Origin: Zarea fungicola
Taxonomy: Eukaryota; Ascomycota; Sordariomycetes; Hypocreales; Cordycipitaceae
Direction of reading: 5' to 3'
Assembly: GCA_900169235.1 (NCBI GenBank)
Contig: FWCC01000090.1
Coordinates: forward strand, 1 to 64,000
Length of the DNA: 64,000 nt
Below, one piece after another: positions 34,901-47,000 of this stretch (positions are counted from its first letter, which is position 1; each line of letters opens with the position of its first letter). The notes below the pieces were generated by a model. That model saw nothing but the letters and a program-made list of their open reading frames with translations. It searched no databases and was not told the origin of the DNA. The position numbers and the translations under genes are program-made.

Positions 34901-37098
34901 GAGCAATATGATTTTGCATTTCATCTGAGGGCCCGACCCCACTGATGGTCATTGGAGTCTTTTTGAGACAGGCCAAGATGCGGTGACGGAGCGTTGATGA
35001 GGTACACTGGGAGTTTGTCATGTTTGTTGCAGACAGTTGCCACGGTTGCTGAGCTGCTTCAGTGGCTAGACTGCTGCAGTGGCTACAGTGAGTGGCTAGA
35101 GCAGTCACAGGGCCTAACTTGCATTGGGAGTGCACATGGAGCCTTCGCGCCGGACCTTGACAATTACAAAAGGTCACTCAATCGCGATACATTGGAAAAT
35201 TCATAAAAATAGGCCTCAAATGTACAAGATGAAATGCATCTCGACCAATTTTCCGCATTTGTTTCCGTACAAGTACCCTGCTCTGGCAACGGGACTCTCC
35301 GGCTCCCTCTCCCATACTGCGTACTGAGTCTCTACATGCACAAAACCAATGCACAATAAACTCATTGTCTGTACCTTGTTTTACCGTGCACAGATCAATT
35401 ACCATCTTCTGCCGATACCGTGGATGCTTTCGCTGCCCTTGTACAGTATACTTTCGATCCGAGTTGCTTGTTCCCCAGCAAAATCTTTTGCACCCCACAC
35501 GCCCCTCTCTAGGGCCTCTCTCCACAGAGGACACGCCCCCCCATTTGTCCCTGTACTTTTGCACTGACGGCACCAACAATCCGCTGTAGACGCCCGCTGG
35601 TCGCACTCGATTCACCACTGTAGAGTCGCTGCACAGGCACTTTTCAGCGCCCGGCCGCCTCACCATAGGCAATGGTCACCAGCTTCCTCATAAATGCCTC
35701 CTAGTCCGCGCCCACTTTTCACCACGTCCCCCCAAAAGCGCCGTTTGTCCTATCTACCAATTTTTTTCCTCAGCTTCTGGTTTTCCTAGTGGAGAGTGTT
35801 TTTGTTTTATCAACTCTCCCCTCTAAACATTTCTCCTTTTTTTCCATCCTCTCTTTCCAATCCTCTCATCTGCTTGTTGATCCAGTTTGTTCCCATGGAC
35901 CTGCAGGCGTAGTCTCGCCTGTTTCTCTCTCTGCCCGGTTCTCCAACTCGCACGCGTGCAGCCGCCCAATTTCGACGCTCCCGCTAGCAAACGCCGCGGC
36001 CAGCAGCAACGAAGGATAAACGAAATCACGCTTCAACACCGGGACAAAAACCTATGAATCGAATTCAAGCTCTTTGCATTTCTTCACAACTCGATTCCAT
36101 CCCCAAAGGCCTACTTTCGGAACCTTGAACTCAATTCCCCTCCATAAGCAACCACAACCCAGAGAACTGTTCTAGAACAAATCGCCTGACCAGCAACTTT
36201 GGTATCGAGTGCAATTGCTTTCGGCAAAAAGGAAAATCGAATTATATTACCAAAAGAAAATAACCCCTCCTTCTCCTCGTTCGTCTCGACAATCCTAGCC
36301 TGTTGTGGCTTGCATCGAATACTTGGCCAGCAGCCTCCTTCGCCCAAAAGCCTCGTCGGTGTCTCCGCGGAACCTGTCGCTGCCAATACTCAGTCGTTTC
36401 GGCATTGTGGTGGTCACACACGAAGCAGCATCCGTAACAGGGTTTCTCTGTGCCATTCTCGCCTCGCCTGTTTCCAGCGACCCTTTCGACCATCTTAGCG
36501 CCCTTCTTGGCCTTGTTCCGCTCTCTGCAACTGAAAAGGACAAGCCTTCCCCCCCCATCCATTACGTCGTTGGGTGCCGCTAAATTCCGTCTACCAATCC
36601 ACTATCTCGAGGCATCTCACTGGGCCGACCAAACAAGCCCACTCTTTTCTTCTCTACTTTTTTTCAGCGCCTTCGGTCTCCTTTCTTCAGGTCTTCTAGG
36701 TACCTATCGAAGCCTGTCGCCGGCCATTTACAGGCCCCATCGTCGAACGACCCCCACTGTACCGACCACCAAAAGTCAAGTGGCCAACTTCTAAAAAGAG
36801 CTGGTTGCATCAATTCTTGTCCAAATCCTTAGCGGCACCATATTTCGCATTCGCCCATCGCTTTTGCCCGCTAAAAAAAGTAATTCGCCGCCTCGCTCTT
36901 TCGCCCCGTCCGCTCTCCGCGTCCGTCCCGTCTTGTCCGTTTCTTGTCGCACAATACAGGCACGCTTGCAGACTTGAATCGTCAAATTCAAGACACACAA
37001 GACAACAGGTTGCTGCGCAAAAACCAACACTGCCCCGACATTACTCATCGTCCTTTTATTTTATTTTATTCTACCTTGTTCAATCGAGCATCATAATT
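34901..37098. promoter_or_regulatory. Promoter and long pyrimidine-rich leader of the HAL4/SAT4-like kinase gene
   Basis: From about 35.4 kb the plus strand becomes strongly C/T-rich and stays so to the ATG at 37099, which suggests a long 5' untranslated leader. Several short upstream ATGs lie in it, for example 35885 and 36054. The transcription start cannot be placed from sequence. Confidence 0.4.
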
Positions 37099-39731
37099 AT
37101 GGCCGCCACATTATTGCGCCCGGCCGAGCCCCAGGTCATTGCGCCCGATTCAGGTCAGTTGCTTCCTCTTCAGGTTCTCTTAGTTCATCCCGCGGCCATT
37201 CCCTTGCCACTCCTCCGCCCACGAGCCGGCACCAGTCGCTGTACAAGCTTTGGCGCCCACTATTCTTAGCCCTCTGGTCTGCCTCGTCGGTTCCCTGTTC
37301 GCCTGCCTGCCCAGTAAAGCTAGGCACTCCTAGGTTGCCAGCCCAGCTTCCCATGGCCGCATTCATCATCCCTGCTTATTGATCCGTTTCCTTATCCTTG
37401 CTTGCCAGTCACCTGTGACGTGATTCAGTCACTCCGTCCCAGTTGTGTTTCCTTTGTCCCCCATCTTACATGCTCTGCTCGGAATTGTTCTCCCTCATTT
37501 ATTTTTCTTCTTCATTTATTATTGCAATTGATTCACTTTGACATTGGACGATCAATTTCTTTGTACTGACGATTCGGTCGCTCGCACCAACAGACTCCTC
37601 GGATACGACGGATTTCAAACCTCACCATTTTTATTCTCACAGCTTTTCGACCTCGCCCCGCCAATTCCCTAGCGACATTCCTCATCCCATTTTGGAGGAA
37701 GAAGCAGCAGACGTCTCTGGTAGCGAGTCACCTATAGAGCCTGTTACTCCCGTTAGCGGCGGCCGTCATTCACAGGACTTTACTGGCGTCCTTCTGACAC
37801 CCTACAACACGACCCCAACTCCGCCCACCTCGAATCCTACGAAATCGCTTAAACCCGATTCGCCGTGCGATCAGACCACGCCCACGCAAACTCCCGCCAC
37901 CTCCCTCGATACCTTGCATCGCGCCAGCACAGTTACTGGCAACACGACTGTGGGTATCCCGGAGCCCGCAACCCCGGCTCAGAAGCAAATCGAGTCTGAG
38001 ACCGAACCGCCTCAGCTCGGCTCCCTGTCTCGCCGCTCGACTCGTGGCTCTACCTCCAGCTTCAAGCGCACAATGACGAATCTTTTCCGTCGAACATCGT
38101 CCGCTGTCGAGCGTGACACGCCAGTCTTTGACACTGGCTCGTCAGCCTCTTCAGAAAACAGCATTTTCCATCGCACGCCTGCTCCTACAAGTGCACCACG
38201 CAGCATTCCCGCTCCCGCGTCATATAAAACACATTCCACGGCATCCAACTCGCCTCCCACGCCCGGCTCGCCCCTGGAAATGGCCCCATCACATAGGACC
38301 AGTGCAGCCGCCCTCGGCAAGTCGCTGCCAGGACCCGAGGACTTCGGTAAGAAGCCCCGCGCCTCTACCGGCCTGACTCTACGCGGCCGCGCCGTCAACT
38401 TTGTTGGACGTAATGGACGCAAAGCTCCTCGCCGTGCTAGCAGCTTCGACGCTGGCAACAGAGATGGAGCTCTGCCACCACAGGAGCAGACCGGCAGCAA
38501 AATGTATCCTGCCGAACGCCAACCCTGGGCTCTTCCTCCTGATGTCGGTACCGGCACCAAGGCCCGCCGCATGAGCCTGAGTCTACCTGATGATTTCAGC
38601 ATTGATGTTGCCGAGCTTCTGGCCGAATTCGAGTACCAGCACAAGCTGCTTGGTCGCCACGGCAAACATCTTGGCAAAGGTGCGGCCTCCAAAGTTACTC
38701 TCATGGCTCGCAAAGGCTTCCCTACCGAGCTCTATGCTGTCAAAGAGTTTCGCGGCAAGTCCAAGAGCGAGAGCCAGGATGAGTACGAAAAGAAGATCAA
38801 GTCGGAATTCAGCATTGCCAAGAGCCTGCACCACCCAAATATTGTCGAAACCATACGCCTCTGCACCGACCACGGACGATGGAACCACGTTATGGAATAC
38901 TGCTCAGAAGGTGACCTGTTTAGCCTCGTCCAAAAGGGCTTCCTCAAGGGCGAGGCCAAGCTCAAGGACAGACTCTGCATCTTCAAGCAGCTTGTGCAGG
39001 GCATCGCCTACCTCCACGCCCACGGCATCGCCCATCGCGATATTAAGCTCGAGAACCTTCTCATCACCAAGGACAGCAAGATCAAGATTACCGACTTTGG
39101 TGTTTCCGAGGTTTTCACAGGCACCCACCCCGGCCTCCGCGAATCCCACGGTCTCTGTGGCCAGAACATGGGCGATGTTCGTCTTTGCTCTCCCGGCATC
39201 TGTGGTAGCGAGCCTTATATTGCCCCCGAGGTCCTTGCCAAGAAAGGAAACTACGATGCCCGCGCTCTCGACGTTTGGAGTGCTGCCATTGTCATGATTT
39301 ACCTCAACTTTGGTGGCGCCATCTGGTCCCGCGCCGAGCCTGGCAACACTCACTACGATAAGCTGGTAAAGGGCTGGGAACGCTGGTACGCCAAACACCC
39401 CCAACCTGATGCCACCATTTCCGACACCGACTACCCCAAGTGTCTGGCTCTCGATGTTGGCGTCAACCCTCCCGCCCTTCGACGTGTGCTTCTACAAATG
39501 CTCAACCCTGACCCAGCCAAACGCATGACTATCCAGGAAGTTATTACCAACCGCTGGGTCAAGAACATTGAATGCTGCCAGATCGAGTCCTATGATGACC
39601 CAGCCGGCTGCATCGATGCGACCAAGAAAGACTGTATCAGCAACAAGAAGATTTTCTGCCACACCCACCTTCCTCCCAAGACCATGGGCTCTCACTCCCT
39701 CGGCAAAATGCCCGGTCAACCCGGCTACTAA
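37099..39731 (+). CDS. hal4: HAL4/SAT4-like serine/threonine protein kinase
   Basis: Two exons (37099-37153 and 37594-39731) encode 730 residues. A 440-bp intron follows only 18 codons; joining gives an N-terminus in which VIAPDS runs into SSDTTDFKPHHFYSHSF. About 350 disordered Ser/Thr/Pro-rich residues precede the kinase domain (about 373-645). The domain has glycine loop GKGAASKV, catalytic Lys402 in YAVKEF, HRDIKLEN with Asp501, DFG at 519-521 and APE at 562-564. A Cys-rich insert (GLCGQN, CSPGICGSEPY) sits in the activation segment, as in the HAL4/HAL5 kinase group. Yeast members stabilise the potassium transporters Trk1 and Trk2 at the plasma membrane and confer salt tolerance. I favour HAL4/SAT4 over HAL5; the distinction needs a phylogeny. 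Confidence 0.9.
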
Positions 39732-42700
39732 CTAAGCCTTGGGATGCCAAACCAAACTCGTATATCACTCGCATCCGATTCATGACATATTTATTACTCC
39801 AAGATGACGTTTATTATTTTATTCTTTCCTTTGTCTCTTCTTTGTTTTCTTCCCATAATAGTATTTTATTGGGGAACGAGCTTTGAGTCTTTAATAGATC
39901 AAGCACACTGGCATGGGGGCGTTTGCATTGGGGGCCCCTCGGCGTTTTTTACGTGGATGTTTCTATTTTTTCTTTACCCGTGTGGTTTTTGCTCTTCCTA
40001 TTGTCCCACGCGCAGTGGAAACTCGGAATATACCTCGGGCATTGAGATGGAGGGTGGCGTTGGAAGGGAAATGGACATTCGCTTTTGAGTAGAATGAATG
40101 CGCCTGCTCATCTGTTAATATGTTGATTGACACTGTCCTTTTTGTATACATTATAGCTACCTTGACAGCAAGGCAAACTCGGCTCCTTTTGAGCATCGAG
40201 TTTCAACGTGTGAGCCAATGCAACACTTGAACACTACCTTTCTGGAATGAGATGATGTCCTGTGCATTTTGCAAACTTGTAGGCCCAACCATGATGATAA
40301 ACACTGGAGCCTTCATGGGAACGCGGGTATGTGTATGGAGACTCAGCCTTGACTGGCAATGTTTCGCGTATCTTGGCAACAGCTTCTTGGGAGATGGTCG
40401 GATCTTTATGGGTAGAAATTAGTAGACGGGGTACTTGCTAAACATGATGGGCGATGCCATCCATGAGCCTCTTCGGGACTGGTGTCAGTGATCCCCGACA
40501 CGCGGCCAGTATCCAGCAGCAACTTTTAAGATTGATGCACTCGTAACATATGACGCATATAATTATATTTGAACAAATACTTCTTCATTTGTTCATATTG
40601 ACTCTTATGAAAGCAAGTGACACTTATCGACAACCTGGTGCCCAAATGTAGTATTTTGTAGCTGGCGACCGACACGGAGTTCTGGACTTTTCCGGGCGGA
40701 AAATTCGGACCTAAAAGCCCTTTCAACAGTCTGCATGCCCTGGAAAGACTGCGAACTCTTCTGGACATTTTCTTAATTCTCGACATGTTGGTGTCAGATG
40801 CAACTTTTGTAGTCTTCTGCATGATGGGGAGATGCAACACATGAACCATTCTGGACCAAGAGAAACCTTCCCATTTACGGACATGTTTGTGGCTACTTTT
40901 GACGCGGATTTGGAATCTTTCTGAAATCCCTTTTATTTTTTATTTTTTTTATTTTTCTAATTTTTCTCATCTCTCGACACAGTATTTCTGTGCCGTCGGG
41001 GTGCCCGCGCACTAAAAGAATAACAGGGTCTGGAGCCTTTGCAACGTGACAATATGTACGGAGTCGTCTACTTGGGATAGGGCTTGGCAAGTGAGACGGA
41101 CCGTCCATCAAGCCACACTTTCATACCAGACTATTGATATATGATGGGAAGGCCATGCGAGGTGGGAGGGGAACCGCCCCGTACCTTGCAGAAATGAGGT
41201 CCAAATCCTGTGACGATTCCACCCCCGATTCCACCAATGGGGCGTACCATGGGCTGGAAATCCATCGGGCTTTTCACGGTCCATCTTAAGGCAAGGTGGT
41301 TTTCTGTATTGACTATCCTTGAACCCTGTTCGTTAGTTGACGCTACTTTTCGGCCGGGACAAAGGCGGCGCTAGCTGGGTGACCGGACATGTGCAGAGCA
41401 CTCTCTCTAGACTCTGCAGCTGAAAACGCCTCCTCCTTGCCAACCGCCGGACAAATGTTGGTTGCTAATCTATTTGCTACTTGTTCCTGGGAGACATATA
41501 TCAAAACTGTAAATCAATATGAGAAAACCCCCCAGGTTCAGACCTACACTAATCCGTACATGAAGAGCAGACAGGTAGTCAGTTTTACAGATTACAATAC
41601 GGAATAGATTAAAATGGGTAAAAAATAAAGGTTGCGACGCCGAGCGAGGCGTCTGACATGGCCGATTTAAATATCGGTTCAATGAGTTCATCCGCGTTCG
41701 GCTTTCAGAAACACACGACGTGGTCCATCCTGCCTTGCATCCCAATACACGGGCAGAGCGATTTAAGTCGGAGGAGAAGACACAAATTCGCCTAAGAAAC
41801 AGAAACATCGGCAATGCATGTACCCCAGAGTGGCACCTCTCTTGGCACCTTCTGGGCGGTGCACGTACATGGATTAATCGGAGCCACAAGAGGGAACCAC
41901 TCAACTGCAGTCAGAAAACGCTTCGGCATTTGCATGGCGATGGAGTTTTTGAGTGGTTTAAAAGTTGGCAACCCCATTCGGCTATCGTCTACGCCTCCCG
42001 CTGCTGATTGGCTTGAGTCATGGACAGATTTGTCTTGTATTGTTCGGCATAAGATTACACTAATTTAGGCAAGAAATGCGGAAGGAATAACCCAGGAGGA
42101 GGGGCGATACAATTCCATCTAGATTCCGGAGCCTTTTTCTCCGTCCATCTCTCCTTTTGCGTCTCTATTGCCAAGCAAAGATGGTCAGATCTAAAACCTT
42201 TCCAGAGTGAGAACGCCGCAAAAGTACGCTCAACTTCCACGTTGTCTTATTCACTACGAATTCTCATTAGCTAAACTCATGAGCCCACACGTAGCCGAAT
42301 TGTACCAAAAGAAAAGGATTTCTGCGTTGAAGCGGAGCATCTGCACCGCCGAGAAGGAGTTCATCCACACGATGCTACCTGTCACCACTCTGTCCTGGCC
42401 AGGTTGCGGAAGAAACCCACCAATTCCCATTTCCCACCCACTTCGCTAGTTTGAGAGTGACAGGGGGTTGTGTCAGCCGCCAAGGGAAAGGGAAAAGGTG
42501 GACAAGGGCCAAATGCTGCTTTCGGCAATAGCCACTTACACCTCATTGGGTGAACCATCCCTCTTCCTTGAGAGCATACACCAGTTCTGGTGTTACAACA
42601 GCTGGTTCCACGGAGCTGAAAGAGCCACGGAAAATCATCAATCCCACGTGTAACCCTTCAAGTCTACAGAAGGACGGTACCCCGCAAATTGGTGAATTAG

Positions 42701-43203
42701 GAAGGTAGTTTAGACCTTATCCTTGAGCTTATTGTGGGATACGTACAAGTTGCTGCGATTTTTGGACAAATAGGAGAAGGAGGGTAGGATTGTAGAATAT
42801 TCCACCATTGGAAGAGCTCCGTGTAAGTCGGGATGCAACCTTGAAGCCTTGTGTAAGAAGCAGGGACGGCAATCCTGAATCATCTGGTATGGGTTTCGAC
42901 TAGGGCCTCCATACCAGTAGCTAGCTATGGCAAATGAAAAGGTGAAGGAAGAAAGCCGAGGTAACTATTCGTTTTGTTTGACGAGGGAGATGGCCTTACA
43001 CCATGTTTGAAACGAACAGGGGCAAATTTATATAAGTATAGCAATCATCCCGTGTTTCTTTAATCTTTTGCCAACTCAGTCACAGGCTTTTCTGACTTTC
43101 AATTCGTTCTTTACAACAAATCACCACTTTCCTTTCATTCTTTTCATTTCATCTTCTTCTTCATACATATTTTTGAAACATACCAAAACCTTCTCTTCTC
43201 AAA
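39732..43203. other. Intergenic DNA between kinase and lysozyme-like gene
   Basis: This 3.5-kb stretch has no supported gene. A low-complexity ATTTTT run lies near 40927-40965. The right end is the promoter of the secreted-protein gene, with a TATA box at 43029. Confidence 0.45.
43029..43035 (+). promoter_or_regulatory. TATA box of the lysozyme-like gene
   Basis: TATATAA lies 169 bp before the ATG, followed by a C/T-rich, A-free stretch suitable for a fungal start site and leader. Confidence 0.5.
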
Positions 43204-43905
43204 ATGCTCAACAACATTGTCGTCCTCACCACGGCCCTCGCTGCTGGCGTCAGCGCTGCGCCTTCGGTCCTCGAAGCTCGCTTCTCCGACTCCTACAAGG
43301 GCCTCACCGGCAACGGTGCCGCCTCCCAGGGCTGGCCCGCCATCTCCGCCTGGGGCTCGTATGACCAGCTCTGGAACGCCAACGTGCCGCTGATGCAAAA
43401 GTCGTGCGGCTGGAACGGCTGGGGCGCCGACAACTCGGCCGGCGAGATCCAGTCCATCAAGGAGGCCATTGACCAGATCGCGGGCTCCACGGGCGTCGAG
43501 AAGCGCTTCATCCTGGCCGTCATGATGCAGGAGAGCAAGGGGTGCGTCCGCGTCCCCGTCACCGACAACGGCGTCCGCAACCCGGGCCTCATGCAGAGCC
43601 ACAACGGCAGCGGCAGCTGCGCGGGCAAGAACCCGTGCCCCAAGGCCACCATTGTCCAGATGATCAAGGACGGCGTCGCGGGTACTAGCTCCGGCGACGG
43701 TCTCCAGCAGACACTCGCCAAGGCCAAGAAGGACACGGGCAACGGCGCGGAGCGCATGTACTACGCCGGCGCGCGCATCTACAACTCGGGCTCGGCCAAC
43801 TACAACAACCTCAACGACGGACGCGGCTCGACTGCGTGCTACGCCAGCGATGTCGCCAACAGGCTGACTGGCTGGACCCTCGCCGCCAGCAAGTGCCGTG
43901 CTTGA
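43204..43905 (+). CDS. Secreted lysozyme-like protein (lytic transglycosylase/GH23-type fold)
   Basis: Single exon, 233 residues. A signal peptide is clear: MLNNIVVLTTALAAGVSA, with cleavage likely after Ala18 or Ala19. The core shows the arrangement of soluble lytic transglycosylases and goose-type lysozymes: FILAVMMQESKG with Glu110 as the probable catalytic acid, then NPGLMQSHNGSGSC (residues 126-139). Six cysteines (68, 114, 139, 145, 212, 231) could make three disulfides. Such enzymes cleave the MurNAc-GlcNAc bond of peptidoglycan, so an antibacterial or bacterial-feeding role outside the cell is plausible. The coding sequence is much more GC-rich than its surroundings, with strongly biased codons, suggesting high expression. 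The family call rests on motif spacing, not a search; an effector-like or inactive relative remains possible. It converges on the ABC transporter gene, 166 bp away. Confidence 0.78.
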   Translation: MLNNIVVLTTALAAGVSAAPSVLEARFSDSYKGLTGNGAASQGWPAISAWGSYDQLWNANVPLMQKSCGWNGWGADNSAGEIQSIKEAIDQIAGSTGVEKRFILAVMMQESKGCVRVPVTDNGVRNPGLMQSHNGSGSCAGKNPCPKATIVQMIKDGVAGTSSGDGLQQTLAKAKKDTGNGAERMYYAGARIYNSGSANYNNLNDGRGSTACYASDVANRLTGWTLAASKCRA

Positions 43906-44071
43906 GCAAAAAGTCCTTCGCTATCTTAGTGCGGTGAACGGGGAAAAGGGAATGGTGATTTCCAACGTATATAAAATTTGGAACTGTATGTACGGACCAA
44001 ACTTTCATTTCTTCAATGTATACAGTTTTTTCTCGACAGAACATAAAAAGATCATTTCTCTGCTTATCAAA

Positions 44072-47000
44072 TCAACTACCCGTAACTGCAATGTACCTGG
44101 CAACAGTTGCCTGACCATCTTTGAGCGTCATGACGGCATCTGCGCCCTCAAGAGTCGACGTCCGATGCGAGATGACAATCTTGGTGCAGGAGCTGAATTC
44201 TTCATCTAAAAGTCTATTGATGCGCCACTCTGTGCCCTCGTCCAAACTCGCCGTCCCTTCGTCCATCAGCAAAAGCTTGGAGCGCGTGGCCTTTTGGTGG
44301 AGGATAGCACGCGCAATCTGGAGGAGTTGTTTCTGGCCGTGGGAGAGCTTCATATCCTTCATCGACGTCGAGAGGTCGCCGCGGCTGCAGACAATGTCCC
44401 AGAGACCCACGCGGCGAAGAGCAGTCTCTTGCATCAAGGGCGTCATGGTGTAGCCGGGCGGGCGGCAGCTGGCGTCAAAGGGATCGAGGTTAAAGCTGAC
44501 GGAGCCGCGCAGGTGAATGCCGTGTTGGGTGATCGTGGTGATGCGGGCGCGCAGCTCCTCAGCGGGCACGGACCGAAGCTCACAGTTGTCAATGGTGATT
44601 GAGCCAGAGTAGTCCAGCAAATTGAGCATGGTCAGCAGTACCGTAGATTTTCCGCTGCAGCAACAACACGGATTTGTCAGCCTGCAAAAGTATAGCAAGA
44701 GAAGGTGAAATGTGATAGAGTGGGTGTTAGGCAAAGAAAAAAGACTTACCTTCCTGTTCGACCTACGAGGCCGAGTGTCTCGCCGGGCTGAACAATTACT
44801 GACAAGTTGCTCGCAGGGCAGAATGGTGCAGAATTGCGCGGTCTTTTGCAACACGAGTATCAGCACCGTTGATGGCAGCCAATTCAATTTTTTATAGCGA
44901 CTTACTTGTACGTTGCAGAAACGTTGCGCATCTCGACGCGGCCCAAAGACGGCCACTCAGGATGTGCAGGCATTGCGCCAGGCTGATATTCGATAGGCGT
45001 GCTATCTGCATAAGACCGAATGCGAGACACGGCCCCAAACGCCGTTTCTAGAGCTACAGAGGCTAGAATGAATTCCGATAGGTTGCGGCTAAAGTTAATG
45101 AGGCTCAGCAGCGCAAGGCCCATTGACGGGCCTGACGCAGTACTAGGATAGTTCACCGCCACGGACACAATAGCGATTGCCGCAAAGGCAGTAGAAAAAC
45201 GCATAACACCTTGAAGCCATTGCTGAACGCAATACAAGAAATACACAGGCCGCTGCGTGAGACTTAGAATATTATGGAATTTCCGTGTTACATCTTCCTG
45301 CCAGCGGAAGGCGCGAATATGCTGGATGCCAGCCGCCGTTTCTGTCAAGTGTCGAACTAAGTTCTTGGACGAATCAAGCTCTTGTACACGCAGCTGTCGA
45401 GATGTGCGGAGATAGTATTGCTGGACAGCAACCGCAAGAGCGATGAACAGTGGTATGATGGGAGCTGCATAGGTTGCGCCAGCACTGATGACGCCGACTT
45501 GGACAATAACACTTGTGCAACCTATTTTCGTTTTGCAACCCATTGTGTTAGTATATGTTAGATAACTTACGCTGCGTTTAGGTAACTTACGAAAAACGGT
45601 TGGCAAGACCAAGGCGGCAAGCCGTTGCGTCGCCATGGTCATGTCCTGGCTGAAACGGTTCACAACGGAGCCGGCGTCTTCGTTCATTAGGAATTCGAAT
45701 GTAGCACCAAATGTGGCTTCCGAAAGCCTGCGATGCAAGCCACTGGCAGCCCTGGCGTTGACAGTGTAGAAAAAGACTCTGAGCGGCAACGATCAGTCCG
45801 GGATATGGAGCTGTAGAAAAAAACCCAAGGAAAATTACTCACATTGAGGCGAATACAGTAGAAATTGGGTAAAATACACACAGAAGCGCAAACCCAATAT
45901 AATAGCGGTGGTTTCCAGGATCTCTCCCAAGCCAAATACGTACAAAGATGGCTGGACGAAGTTAGCCTGCTGGCCTGGACCTTCAAGCTGCAATATATTC
46001 TGTAACTACTTACCAGGTAGTTGCTCTGCAAGAGAAGAAATGGCATCCGCAACTAGAAAGAATATTATTCTGAAAGGCCCAGCCGGGCTCAAATAGTACG
46101 TATACAATGACCAGTCTCCTTTGGGGGCGTAGGGTTGCTCATCATCGTTGGCATCTTTGGTTGACGAGGCCGGTACAGTTGGGAGCTCTTGCAAGCCACC
46201 ACCGCCCATGGGCTCCATTTTAGACGCGTGCTGCGACTGAGTACGGTGGCTGAGATCTTGCCGGCCCGCATCAATCTCTTCAAGCTGAACCTGTTTGATA
46301 TAGCCACTCTCTGAGATGCGAAGAACAGTGTGGGCATCAACGAGATGCTGCTTCATGCTTGTCGTCATGATGAGGGATCGTCCGTCCGCTATAGCATGTC
46401 CATCCGAGAGAAGACGTGTACGAACTACATTTGACGTCTCTTCATCAAGTGATGAAAACGGGTCATCGAGAATCATAACATCAGCTTCAAAATATAACGC
46501 GCGGGCGAGTGACTGTGTGCATACGTTAGTAGTGGGTAAAGACTTTCGAGACACTTAACAAAAGCAACCTACAATTCTTTGCTTCTGTCCACCACTAAGG
46601 TTACAACCTGTATTTCCCACAATCGTTTGATCACCGTTGGCTAGCTGCTGAAAATCGATGTCCAAGTCGCAGATGAATATGACTTTTTGGTATAAAACGT
46701 GATCATACAGCTTATCACCGATGATGTTTACACGAATGGTAGCGTTTATCAGAAAATGTTGCTGAGCAGCATAGGCCACTGATAATGAAGCAATCGTAAT
46801 TGATCCAGTGTTTAGCAGTACTTCACCAAGTAGTGCTTTTAAGAAGGTAGATTTGCCACAACCAACCGGTCCGTAGACCATTGTAACTTCACCCGGGTAG
46901 ATACATACAGTGACGTTTCGTAGAATGGGGTCAGAGTCTTTGTCCAGAGAGATGACAGCATCCTGAAATTGAATCAAAGATGGAACTGTGGCCGCTCGGT

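Noticed and set aside
34420..35672. Frames of 154-164 codons on both strands
   Set aside because: Frames on opposite strands overlap and none shows a domain, signal peptide or plausible intron.
43144..43757. Minus-strand frames of 152 and 154 codons opposite the lysozyme-like gene
   Set aside because: They are antisense shadows of a very GC-rich exon whose plus-strand product has a signal peptide and catalytic motif.
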